Below, piece by piece: positions 16,072-23,758 of a DNA stretch of 38,558 nt (its first letter is position 1; every line of letters starts with the position of its first letter). The position numbers and the translations under genes were made by a program. The notes below the pieces were generated by a model. It had not been told where the DNA came from, ran no database searches, and saw nothing but the letters and a program-made list of their open reading frames with translations. This DNA comes from DATNPH01 sp036703315. Its GTDB lineage: Bacteria > Cyanobacteriota > Cyanobacteriia > Cyanobacteriales > Coleofasciculaceae. The stretch lies in contig DATNPH010000257.1 in the NCBI GenBank assembly GCA_036703315.1, positions 1 to 38,558 on the forward strand, in the 5' to 3' direction.

Positions 16072-16122
16072 AGCAGCGTTCTTTTTGCTCCGTTGTATAC
16101 AATCCCAAACATAGCGCGACAT
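16069..16122 (-). promoter_or_regulatory. Leader block A2, duplicated in front of the SDR gene
   Basis: Counterpart of 13592-13639. The region from the ATG at 16122 to the ATG at 16071 reads MSRYVWDCIQRSKKNAA if translated. The similarity to the SDR leader is concentrated in the first 31 bases and ends near the downstream start codon, as expected for shared leader DNA and not homologous protein. Confidence 0.6.
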
Positions 16123-16281
16123 CTTGCGGCTGACCAAGTCTTCTCCCGATTTTTGGCTCAGCAAAGCTCGGCATTGTGATTCAACTTTCATCTCAGAAGA
16201 AAATCTCTCTTGCCCTGTCCTAACTAGTACCGCTACGCGGAATTCAAAACTTCTTTAACCCTAAGACATTCAACCACTTGT

Positions 16282-16316
16282 TAGCTGGTTACCTATTTCT
16301 GCCAGTATGCGCTAGT
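16282..16316. promoter_or_regulatory. Upstream block B2, shared with SDR promoter region
   Basis: A 35-base block starting tagctggttac, with tatttctgccag, matching 13734-13768. It is about 210 bases upstream of the P450 start, so the A-B spacing differs between the two genes while the order and orientation are kept. Confidence 0.6.
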
Positions 16317-16646
16317 CAGTGGTTTGTAAAGCTTCATCAACATCCAGCTTCAGTCAATGAATTATATTTTATGCTGCTAATTGAAAAGGTTATGTTGTAT
16401 ACGTTTTCCCATAGTTTGATTTCCTCAAACAGGTAAGCCTTCGCCCAGAGAGAGCTGAAACTAAATCATAAATTTTCTAAACAAAGCGTCACTTTGTGTA
16501 CAGCGTTGTATGGGTTTTATGAAGCAGTATATAGTACTCAGTTCATCTGCAAAACCAAGCAAGAGTAAACAATCTCCAGAAAAACTTCCCTAATGCAGGA
16601 GTAAGCGTGAGGATGTTGATAAGGACTAGTGGTACATTCTGTTTAA

Positions 16647-16662
16647 TTGACTAATCAATCAA
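16647..16662. promoter_or_regulatory. TetR operator candidate O1
   Basis: ttgactaatcaatcaa is an imperfect inverted repeat ending 11 bases before the tetR start. Its complement matches O2 (17335-17350) at 14 of 16 positions. Size and the ttga...tcaa ends fit TetR-family operators; the position implies autoregulation. Confidence 0.6.
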
Positions 16663-16673
16663 GCATGTAGGGT

Positions 16674-17315
16674 ATGGCAACACGAGACGCGCAAGACTTC
16701 GAGAGTCGGCGACAGCAAATTATTGATGGAGCGTTGCAGGTCTTTGCTAGCAAGGGCTTTGAGAAGGCAACCAACAAGGATATTGCTGCTGCCGCTTCGA
16801 TTGGTTCACCTGGCTTGATTTATCACTACTTCAAGGATAAAAGTGACCTGTTTCGGCAGGTGCTTGAGCATCGTATACCTATGCTACAGATGCTCAAGAA
16901 AAGCGAGGAGATGATGGCACTACCGCCTGAAGAGGCACTGACTCTCTTTGCTAGCACGTTTCTCAAAGTAGTGGATAACCCAAGTGCGATCGCGTTGCTC
17001 AAGCTGATGCTAGGTGAAGCGATTCGGCGACCTCTGGTTGCTGAAATGATCAACACCATTGGACCGCTTCGCAATTTTGCCTTATTAACTCGTTATTTGG
17101 ACAAGCAGATGGACGCCGGTGTACTACGCCGCATGGACTCAGGGGCAGCAGCACGCTGTTTTCTGGGTCCCTTGCTTGCTTTCGTGATTACACGCGAGCT
17201 TTTTCCGCAGCCAGATGCCGAGACGCTAGAACCTGAAACGATGGCAAAAACGGCTGTCGAGGTTTTTCTGCGAGGTATGGAAATCTCCCCTGCGAATAGC
17301 AATCACCACGCTTGA
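16674..17315 (+). CDS. TetR/AcrR family regulator
   Basis: A 213-residue repressor-type protein. The N-terminal helix-turn-helix spans 12-58: RRQQIIDGALQVFASKGFEK, then ATNKDIAAAASIGSPGLIYH and YFKDKSDLF. The remainder is the helical ligand-binding and dimer domain. It precedes an efflux-type operon on the same strand, and matching operator candidates lie in front of both (16647 and 17335), so it likely represses itself and the transporter until an inducer binds. The arrangement parallels E. coli CecR (YbiH) with ybhGFSR. An aggg lies close to the ATG. Confidence 0.88.
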   Translation: MATRDAQDFESRRQQIIDGALQVFASKGFEKATNKDIAAAASIGSPGLIYHYFKDKSDLFRQVLEHRIPMLQMLKKSEEMMALPPEEALTLFASTFLKVVDNPSAIALLKLMLGEAIRRPLVAEMINTIGPLRNFALLTRYLDKQMDAGVLRRMDSGAAARCFLGPLLAFVITRELFPQPDAETLEPETMAKTAVEVFLRGMEISPANSNHHA

Positions 17316-17334
17316 GAGCTTTTTTTTTCCAAGT

Positions 17335-17350
17335 TTGATTAATCAGTCAA
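17335..17350. promoter_or_regulatory. TetR operator candidate O2
   Basis: ttgattaatcagtcaa lies 60 bases before the membrane-fusion gene. It matches the complement of O1 with two differences, both inside the spacer half of the site. It follows a T-run (17321-17328) that may end the tetR transcript. Confidence 0.6.
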
Positions 17351-17409
17351 CCAACTTTGTCGAGCTAGTTTAGCCAAACACTCTTAACGTTTACAGGAAG
17401 AAAAACACG

Positions 17410-18678
17410 ATGACTCAGATACTCTCACCACCCCAAGACTCCACCGAAACGGCTGCACTCAAAAAACCGAGGCACAAACTCTCTCCCCGTCTGCTAATTC
17501 CGTTGGGCTTATTAGTGGTGGGGGGAGGTGTAGCAACCTGGTATTTTCTCTCATTACCTTCCGGCACTGAACCCCTGCGGGTAACAGGTCGTATTGAGGG
17601 CTATGAAACCGATATTGGCGCTAAAGTCGCGGGTCGAATCAATTATGTTGCCGTCAGGGAAGGTGATCAAGTTCGCAAAGGTCAAGTCATTGTGCGACTT
17701 GATGACGAACAGATACAAGCTCAATTCAAGGGGGCAACCGCTCGTTTAGTTTCCACTCAGCAACAAGAACTCCAAGCACGCCTGCAAATCAACTTACTTG
17801 ATACTCAGATTCAGGAACAACAGCTGAATCTGCAACAGGCGCAGGGAGATGCTAAAGGTCGGATTTTCCAAGCTGAGTCATCAGTTGCCGCTAGTGAAGC
17901 TCAACTGAGCCAAGCCGAAGCACAACTGCAACAAGCCAAATCTGAGTTGAACCTGGCTCAAACAAATCGCGATCGCTTCGCTAAATTACTCACAGATGGA
18001 GCTATTACCCAGCAACAATTTGACCAAGCTCAGACTACCTTTGAAACCGCTCTAGCCACTGTGCGATCGCGTCAAGCGTCGGTAATTTCCTTCCGCAAAC
18101 TGGTCGGTTCTGCCCAAGGTCAGCTCGTGCAAGCCCAAACCACAGCGCTAAATCCCAATATCCGCAACACTCAGCTAGCAGGGTTACGTACTCAGTTGGC
18201 ACAGACAAAGCTGAAATTTGCAGCTGCTCAAGCTGATGTTGTCAATGCTAAGGCAGCCCAACAGGAGACTCAAAGCCAATTGGCTGACCTCAATGTGATC
18301 AGCCCAATTGACGGGGTAGTCACTACCCGAACTATTGAACCGGGTGCAGTTGTCACCCATGGTAAAACCCTGTTGACGGTGATCAACCCCAATACGGTCT
18401 ATCTGCGCGGCTACGTTCCCGAAGGAGATATTGGTAAAGTCCGAGTCGGTCAGCAAGCTAGAGTATTTCTGGATTCGGCACCAGACAAACCCATGAGCGC
18501 CAAAATCTCTGCCATTGACACTCAAGCGTCATTTACCCCTGAAAATATTTACTTCCAAAAAGACCGAGTTAAGCAAGTTTTTGGCGTCAGAATCAGCATC
18601 GACAACCCCGGTGGATTTGCCAAACCCGGAATGCCAGCTGATGCCGAAATTGTTATTGAACCGGAGGCAAGGAAATGA
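17410..18678 (+). CDS. HlyD-family membrane fusion protein (YbhG-like)
   Basis: A 422-residue periplasmic adaptor. A single membrane anchor lies at 27-49 (LLIPLGLLVVGGGVATWYF). The first half of the biotinyl-lipoyl-like domain is at about 66-100 (GAKVAGRINYVAVREGDQV), followed by a long Gln/Ala-rich coiled coil (about 100-290), the second lipoyl half (LNVISPIDGVVTTRTIEPGA) and a beta-barrel domain to the end. It connects the ABC membrane subunits encoded downstream to an outer-membrane channel, which is not in the window. The gene overlaps the ATPase gene by four bases. The ATG has aggaag about nine bases upstream and starts 60 bases after O2. Confidence 0.88.
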   Translation: MTQILSPPQDSTETAALKKPRHKLSPRLLIPLGLLVVGGGVATWYFLSLPSGTEPLRVTGRIEGYETDIGAKVAGRINYVAVREGDQVRKGQVIVRLDDEQIQAQFKGATARLVSTQQQELQARLQINLLDTQIQEQQLNLQQAQGDAKGRIFQAESSVAASEAQLSQAEAQLQQAKSELNLAQTNRDRFAKLLTDGAITQQQFDQAQTTFETALATVRSRQASVISFRKLVGSAQGQLVQAQTTALNPNIRNTQLAGLRTQLAQTKLKFAAAQADVVNAKAAQQETQSQLADLNVISPIDGVVTTRTIEPGAVVTHGKTLLTVINPNTVYLRGYVPEGDIGKVRVGQQARVFLDSAPDKPMSAKISAIDTQASFTPENIYFQKDRVKQVFGVRISIDNPGGFAKPGMPADAEIVIEPEARK

Positions 18679-20816
18679 CCCTCTCTCCTCCCTCTACTAG
18701 TAGAGGTGACTCACTAGGTCAGCCCGATAGTGGTGCAGAGAATGTAGTTATTCAAGTAGAGGGTTTGTACAAACAGTATGGAAAATTAGTCGCCGTTAAG
18801 GCAATTGATTTTACCGTCCAACGAGGGGAAATCTTTGGATTAATTGGACCCGATGGAGCAGGGAAAACCACGACGTTTCACATCTTAGGGGGGGTGATGG
18901 AAGCCTCAGCGGGGACTATCCAAATCCTGGGTAATCGTCCCCGTGATGCGCGTCTATCCATTGGTTATCTAACCCAGCAATTCTCACTTTATCTCGACCT
19001 GAGCATTGATGAAAATCTCCGCTACAGTGCTGGATTGCGTCAGGTTCCCCAGCAGTTGTTTACCCAGCGTCGTGCCAAATACCTGCGCTTAATGAATTTA
19101 GAGGAATTTGGCGATCGCTTAGCTAGACGCCTGTCTGGTGGGATGAAGCAGAAATTAGCTCTGTGCTGTGCGCTAGTTTCTCAACCTGAAATTCTCCTAC
19201 TGGATGAACCAACGACAGGTGTTGACCCTGTATCTCGACGGGAATTCTGGGATGTTCTCGCCGCTGTTGCCAATGAGGGGGTCACGATTGTTGTGGCAAC
19301 GCCTTATCTTGATGAAGCCGAACGTTGCCATCGTATCGCGTTGATGTACGAGGGGAACATCCATCAAATCGGTACGCTTTCTCAGTTGCGAGACAGCCTA
19401 GGTTTACAACGTCTGGAAGTCCGGACTCGGCAGATTGAAACAGCAGAGAGTATTCTCAACGAACGGTTATTACCTCCCCCACCCTCCCCTGATCAAGGGG
19501 GGGCTTCTGCTGCTGTTAGTTCTTCCCCTTACCAAGAGGAAGCTTTTCCCTCCATAGGTTCTCTCATTTATCAAGGGGAAAGTGCGATTGACATCAGTTC
19601 CCCCCCTTACCAAGGGGGGGCTAGGGGAGGTGAAACCCTAAACAAACAACAAACGTCAATTGCCGACGTTCAAACCTTTGGGGATAGGCTAGATGTACTG
19701 GTTAGAAACGCTAAAGCCGGTGAAGCGGAAGTTCGGGAGATTTTCAATCAGCATCACCTAGACCTAAAAGACATTCAATCTGCTGAACCAACTCTCGAAA
19801 ATGTCTTTGTTAGCCGTCTGCGTGCATCCGGAAATGACCCAGAATTTATTCCCTTTCCTCGTGCCAAACCTGAACATCCCCACGGCAAAATTGATGTTGC
19901 CATTGGCGCACGTAACCTAAGAAAGGTGTTTGGAAATTTCCAAGCCGTCAAAGGTGTGAATTTGGAGGTTCGCTATGGTGAAATTTACGGGTTACTGGGG
20001 GCAAATGGCGCAGGAAAGACGACCACAATTAAAATGCTATGCGGTTTGCTTGAACCGACATCCGGTCAGATGTCGCTAGCGGGACAAACTGATCATCTGC
20101 GTAGCAGCGAATTGCGGCGGCGAATTGGCTACATGAGTCAGAAATTCACCCTCTACGATGATCTAAGTATTCTCCAGAATCTGGAATTTTACTGTGGCGT
20201 GTATGGAGTACCCAAGCGGTTACGCCACAACAAGATTGACTGGGTACTGGCGACTTGTGGCTTAGTCGGGAAAGAAGATATGGTCACGGGTCAACTACCA
20301 GGAGGCTGGAAGCAACGCGTGGCGTTTGGTGCTTCGGTGATGCATGAACCAGAAATTTTATTTCTGGATGAACCGACTTCGGGAGTAGACCCCTTAGCAC
20401 GTCGTCAGTTTTGGCGGCTGATTAATGAGTTGGCTAGAGCAGGTACGGCTGTACTGGTAACGACACACTATTTAGAAGAAGCAGAACAATGCAACCGCAT
20501 GGGGTTTATGGTAGCGGGTCAGGTGGTGGCGCAGGGGTCGCCGAGTGAAATTAAAGCGGAACAACCCGGTCAGTTAATAGAGGTAGTTACTGATAGAACT
20601 CAGGAAGCGTCTAACCTGCTCAGAACTAAGTTCGCACCCTGGCAGGTGTCAATTTTTGGCGATCGCCTTCACCTCGTTTTGGATAATCCTGATTCAGAAA
20701 TCTCTGAAATTCGCAAAGCCTTGCAGACGGATGCGATAACCATTCACTCTTTGCGACCTATTCCCTTTTCACTCGAAGATGCTTTTATTGGCATTGTGCA
20801 ACGCGCCCAAAACTAG
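18675..20816 (+). CDS. Double ABC ATPase (YbhF-like)
   Basis: A 713-residue fusion of two ABC nucleotide-binding domains powering the two permeases encoded downstream. Domain 1 (25-250): Walker A GPDGAGKT (58-65), signature LSGGMKQ, Walker B ILLLDEP; the switch position reads ATPYLDEAE, with Pro where His is usual. Domain 2 (405-640): GANGAGKT, an atypical signature LPGGWKQ, ILFLDEP and a normal TTHYLEEAE with His598. The altered features are of the kind seen in YbhF proteins, so they are probably ancestral and not decay. The linker at about 265-325 holds repeat-derived sequence (see 19471-19635). A perfect palindrome covers the stop codon. Confidence 0.9.
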   Translation: MTLSPPSTSRGDSLGQPDSGAENVVIQVEGLYKQYGKLVAVKAIDFTVQRGEIFGLIGPDGAGKTTTFHILGGVMEASAGTIQILGNRPRDARLSIGYLTQQFSLYLDLSIDENLRYSAGLRQVPQQLFTQRRAKYLRLMNLEEFGDRLARRLSGGMKQKLALCCALVSQPEILLLDEPTTGVDPVSRREFWDVLAAVANEGVTIVVATPYLDEAERCHRIALMYEGNIHQIGTLSQLRDSLGLQRLEVRTRQIETAESILNERLLPPPPSPDQGGASAAVSSSPYQEEAFPSIGSLIYQGESAIDISSPPYQGGARGGETLNKQQTSIADVQTFGDRLDVLVRNAKAGEAEVREIFNQHHLDLKDIQSAEPTLENVFVSRLRASGNDPEFIPFPRAKPEHPHGKIDVAIGARNLRKVFGNFQAVKGVNLEVRYGEIYGLLGANGAGKTTTIKMLCGLLEPTSGQMSLAGQTDHLRSSELRRRIGYMSQKFTLYDDLSILQNLEFYCGVYGVPKRLRHNKIDWVLATCGLVGKEDMVTGQLPGGWKQRVAFGASVMHEPEILFLDEPTSGVDPLARRQFWRLINELARAGTAVLVTTHYLEEAEQCNRMGFMVAGQVVAQGSPSEIKAEQPGQLIEVVTDRTQEASNLLRTKFAPWQVSIFGDRLHLVLDNPDSEISEIRKALQTDAITIHSLRPIPFSLEDAFIGIVQRAQN
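19471..19635 (+). repeat. Repeat DNA inserted in the ATPase linker
   Basis: Four units alternating C-rich (cctcccccaccctcccctga) and G-rich (tcaaggggggg) strings, including ccccccttaccaaggggggg and ctaggggagg, the style of a very common cyanobacterial intergenic repeat. In frame they encode SPDQGGAS, SSPYQEEAF, LIYQGESA and SSPPYQGGARGGE, so the motif PYQG recurs. The insert separates the two ATPase halves and does not touch catalytic motifs. Confidence 0.7.
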
Positions 20817-20824
20817 TTTTGGGC
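20805..20824. repeat. Perfect 20-bp palindrome over the ATPase stop codon
   Basis: gcccaaaactagttttgggc is a perfect inverted repeat centred on the tag stop (20814-20816). It lies between the ATPase and the first permease gene. A hairpin here could tune expression between the genes or protect the upstream mRNA; no T-run follows directly. Confidence 0.6.
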
Positions 20825-20877
20825 ATTTGATATTAAGTAAATTTAACAAAGTATGAAAGTCGTTCTTGCTACTCCCT

Positions 20878-22023
20878 ATGAACCGAATATTATCTCAATG
20901 TAGAAAAGAATTAGCAGAATTTAAGCGCGATCGCCTCACCTTAGCGTTGGCATTTATCCTGCCGTTTATGACTCTAATAATTTTTGGATTCGCGATTCGA
21001 CTAGAGTCTAAAAATATTCCTTTATTTGTACAGGATTTTGACATTACTTCTCTTAGTAACTCTTATATAGAGCGTTTATTCGCGACGAATCAGTTTGTTC
21101 CCATCAATAATTCGAGGTTTCCGCTTTTAAGTTCAAATCAAAAACAGTCATCTGAAGTATTAAATCCTCAAGACGTAATTGATCGGGGATTAGCTAAAGT
21201 TGCTGTGGTCATTCCGCCAGATTTCAGTCGGCAGATTAAATCGGGTTCCCCTAGCACTGTGCAAATTTTAGTGGATGGAACAGATGTTAATAATGCGCGA
21301 ATTATTAAAAATAGTATTCAAGCAACCACCAAATTCTTTTTGAGAGATTCGGGTTTACAACCCTCAACTGATAAAGTCATTGCTCATACACGTTTATGGT
21401 TCAATCCAGGAAGACAAGAATCTCTTTCCATCGTTCCTGGGCTTTTCGCGGTCATCCTATGGATTTATCCCTCATTATTAACAGCCGTAGCAATGGTTCG
21501 TGAGAAAGAAACAGGCACAATTTTACAAGTTTATGCTTCTAGTCTCAGTGCTACAGAACTGCTTTTAGGGAAAGGATTAGCTTATCTTGTGATTGGCGTT
21601 ATTGAAGCTTTACTAATCATGGGAGCGTCTACGCTGATTTGGCAATTGAGTTTTGCGGGAGACCCAAGTCCATTATTAATCGGAACCTTAATATTTTTAG
21701 CTGATAGTGTGATGTTTGGTTTACTAATAGGTGTTCGTAATAGTAATCAAAATTCTGCTGTTCAAGCTGTTGCTCTCATTGGATTTTTGACGGCTCTATT
21801 GCTTTCGGGATTCATTTATCCATTAAGTAATATTCCCTTCCCACTCTCTCTAGTGTCTAATATTATTCCAGCTAGATACTACATTGAAATCACTCGCGAT
21901 GCCTATGTTCGTGGAACGGGTTGGTCAGGCATTTGGTTATCAATGCTAATGCTAGTTGTTTTGGGTTTATTATTGTTTCGAGCAGCACACCGTGGATTAA
22001 AACGAATGCAATTATCAGATTAA
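20878..22023 (+). CDS. ABC-2 type permease (YbhS-like)
   Basis: A 381-residue membrane subunit. An N-terminal cytoplasmic stretch (MNRILSQCRKELAEFKRDRL) leads to helix 1 (about 21-40, LALAFILPFMTLIIFGFAI). A large periplasmic domain (about 45-175) follows, then five helices from about 180 to the end, with the ABC-2 motif MVREKETGTILQVYAS after the second helix. I chose the ATG at 20878; a TTG lies four codons earlier and neither has a good ribosome site. It probably pairs with the next gene to form a heterodimeric exporter driven by the double ATPase. The substrate is unknown; YbhGFSR relatives export drugs or cations. Confidence 0.87.
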   Translation: MNRILSQCRKELAEFKRDRLTLALAFILPFMTLIIFGFAIRLESKNIPLFVQDFDITSLSNSYIERLFATNQFVPINNSRFPLLSSNQKQSSEVLNPQDVIDRGLAKVAVVIPPDFSRQIKSGSPSTVQILVDGTDVNNARIIKNSIQATTKFFLRDSGLQPSTDKVIAHTRLWFNPGRQESLSIVPGLFAVILWIYPSLLTAVAMVREKETGTILQVYASSLSATELLLGKGLAYLVIGVIEALLIMGASTLIWQLSFAGDPSPLLIGTLIFLADSVMFGLLIGVRNSNQNSAVQAVALIGFLTALLLSGFIYPLSNIPFPLSLVSNIIPARYYIEITRDAYVRGTGWSGIWLSMLMLVVLGLLLFRAAHRGLKRMQLSD

Positions 22024-22039
22024 TAACAAGTCAGGAGTT

Positions 22040-23164
22040 ATGAACTTAATAAAACGTATATTTTCTAGTAGATTTTTAGCTTTGGCTATCAAAGAAGTTA
22101 ACCAAATTTTGAGAGATAAGCCGTCCCTAGTATTATTAATAATCCCTCCTACTATACAATTGCTAATCTATGGCTTGGCTCTGAACCCAGATGTGCATTA
22201 CCTCAGATTAGGGATTGTCGATTATGCCAATACTTACGAAAGTCGAGAATTAGTCTCTGCTTTGACGGAGACTAACATCTTCGTTGCTAAGCAATATTTA
22301 TTGGATGACCAAAAGTTAGGTGAGCAAGTACGGGAGGGTAAAATCACAGCTGGATTGGTAATTCCACCAAGCTTTAAACGTGATTTATCTCAAGATAAAA
22401 CAGCTGAAGTTCAGGTTTTAATTGATGCAGTTGATGCGAATACAGCTGGTATTGCTAAGGGCTATATCACTCAGATAATCGGTCAATATAGTCGCAAATT
22501 ACAATCGATTAAATTCCCAGCTCTAGTTAATCTTCAAACGACGTTTCTTTATAATCCTGGACTGATAAGTAGTTGGTTTTTTGTACCCGGAGTTTTAGGA
22601 GTGGTCTTAACACTTATTAGTTCTCTAGTTTCTTCCGTTACAGTTGTGCGAGAGAAAGATACAGGGACACTGGAACAACTGTTAATGACTCCGGCTGAAG
22701 CTTGGGAAATTTTGCTGGCTAAAATTGTTCCGCTGTTTGTCCTACTGATGGGCGATGTTTTCCTGGCGTTGAGTGTAGGAAGGCTAGTTTTTGGGGTGCC
22801 TTTTCGAGGAAATTTTCCTCTATTTTTAGGACTATCGGCACTTTACCTATTTGTGGGAATTGGGATTGGGATTATGCTAGCGACGCTTTGCCGCACTCAA
22901 CAACAAGTTGTCCTCACATCATTTTTTATTAATTTACCGTTGATTCAACTTTCGGGTGCGATCGCACCCATCGAGAGTATGCCGACTATCTTCAAGTATC
23001 TATCGCTACTCAATCCCCTGCGACATTATGTGGCGATCGTGCGGGGAGTGTTGCTCAAAGGTGTAGGCATAGAGGTACTTTGGCCCAATGCGATCGCGCT
23101 TTTACTCTTTGCCGTAGTCCTACTATCCATCAGCATCAACAGATTTCGCAGCCAACTAAGTTAA
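22040..23164 (+). CDS. ABC-2 type permease (YbhR-like)
   Basis: A 374-residue paralogue of the preceding permease, with the same topology: N-terminal helix (about 30-49, LVLLIIPPTIQLLIYGLALN), periplasmic domain to about 170, then helices with the ABC-2 signature VVREKDTGTLEQLLMTPAE and a C-terminal LNPLRHYVAIVRGVLLKGVG segment, typical of the family. caggag is four bases before the ATG. It starts 16 bases after the previous stop and is the last gene of the efflux operon. Confidence 0.88.
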   Translation: MNLIKRIFSSRFLALAIKEVNQILRDKPSLVLLIIPPTIQLLIYGLALNPDVHYLRLGIVDYANTYESRELVSALTETNIFVAKQYLLDDQKLGEQVREGKITAGLVIPPSFKRDLSQDKTAEVQVLIDAVDANTAGIAKGYITQIIGQYSRKLQSIKFPALVNLQTTFLYNPGLISSWFFVPGVLGVVLTLISSLVSSVTVVREKDTGTLEQLLMTPAEAWEILLAKIVPLFVLLMGDVFLALSVGRLVFGVPFRGNFPLFLGLSALYLFVGIGIGIMLATLCRTQQQVVLTSFFINLPLIQLSGAIAPIESMPTIFKYLSLLNPLRHYVAIVRGVLLKGVGIEVLWPNAIALLLFAVVLLSISINRFRSQLS

Positions 23165-23252
23165 TACCAATTCATAGCCTAGCCATTTGGGTAAAAATTT
23201 AATTACACCTAGCCCAAACCCACCAATATTTTCTTCATCAGACTTAGGAATA

Positions 23253-23615
23253 ATGCAGATTACTCAATCTCTCCATGCCGCCGTTCTTGTTTCTGACCTA
23301 GAAAAAGCAGAACATTTCTATAGCAATATTTTGGGATTATCCAAAGTTGATCGAACCCTAAAATATCCCGGTGCCTGGTATCAGGTTGGAAACTTCCAAA
23401 TTCACCTGATCGTAGACTCATCTATTCAATCAAAGCTGCAAAATCCCGACAAGTGGGGTCGTAACCCGCACGTCGCCTTATCCGTTACTGACTTAGACGC
23501 GGCTAAAACCCAACTGCTGGCGTATGGCTGTGAAATGCAAATGAGTGCCTCGGGTCGAGCCGCACTTTTCACTCAAGACCCAGATGGTAACATCATCGAA
23601 TTGAGTCAGGCATAG
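23253..23615 (+). CDS. VOC/glyoxalase-fold protein
   Basis: A 120-residue vicinal-oxygen-chelate protein: two beta-alpha-beta-beta-beta modules, LHAAVLVSDLEKAEHFYSNI at the start and PHVALSVTDLDAAKTQLLAY in the middle. Candidate metal ligands sit at the standard strand positions: His8, His51 (FQIHLI), His73 (NPHVAL) and Glu116 (NIIELS). The reaction cannot be predicted (glyoxalase, dioxygenase and antibiotic-resistance members share this fold). The frame extends upstream to 23187, but the ATG at 23253 with agga just upstream begins where VOC proteins normally begin. Confidence 0.82.
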   Translation: MQITQSLHAAVLVSDLEKAEHFYSNILGLSKVDRTLKYPGAWYQVGNFQIHLIVDSSIQSKLQNPDKWGRNPHVALSVTDLDAAKTQLLAYGCEMQMSASGRAALFTQDPDGNIIELSQA

Positions 23616-23656
23616 CTGAACTCTTGCACTGTCCACCCACTCGCTACAATCCGGCT

Positions 23657-23678
23657 CCCCTCCGGCAACGGGGAGGGG
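23657..23678. terminator. C/G-rich hairpin after the VOC gene
   Basis: cccctcc at 23657-23663 pairs with ggagggg at 23672-23678 over eight bases. The sequence is one of the gggaggggttgggg-type dispersed repeats. It is about 40 bases beyond the VOC stop and may serve as terminator, though no T-run follows. Confidence 0.4.
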
Positions 23679-23758
23679 TTGGGGATGGGGTCACACCCTT
23701 GATGAATTGATTAAACAAACGTTGCTAACTGCTAACGGTTGATAGCGATCGCTTCTTA

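Larger units (their letters stand above)
16072..16673. other. Divergent P450/TetR promoter region
   Basis: About 600 bases between divergent genes. It holds leader block A2 (16069-16122), block B2 (16282-16316), a short palindromic ccgctacgcgg-type repeat at about 16231-16241 and the TetR operator candidate at 16647-16662. The middle (16330-16560) is AT-rich and probably contains both promoters. Confidence 0.5.

Noticed and set aside
16072..16191. Longer P450 N-terminus from the ATG at 16191
   Set aside because: The added 40 residues do not fit CYP110 proteins, and part of them is DNA shared with the leader of an unrelated gene.
18675..20816. Loss of the H-loop His and altered signature as signs of a broken ATPase
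   Set aside because: Such changes are what I expect of YbhF-type double ATPases, so they do not indicate decay.
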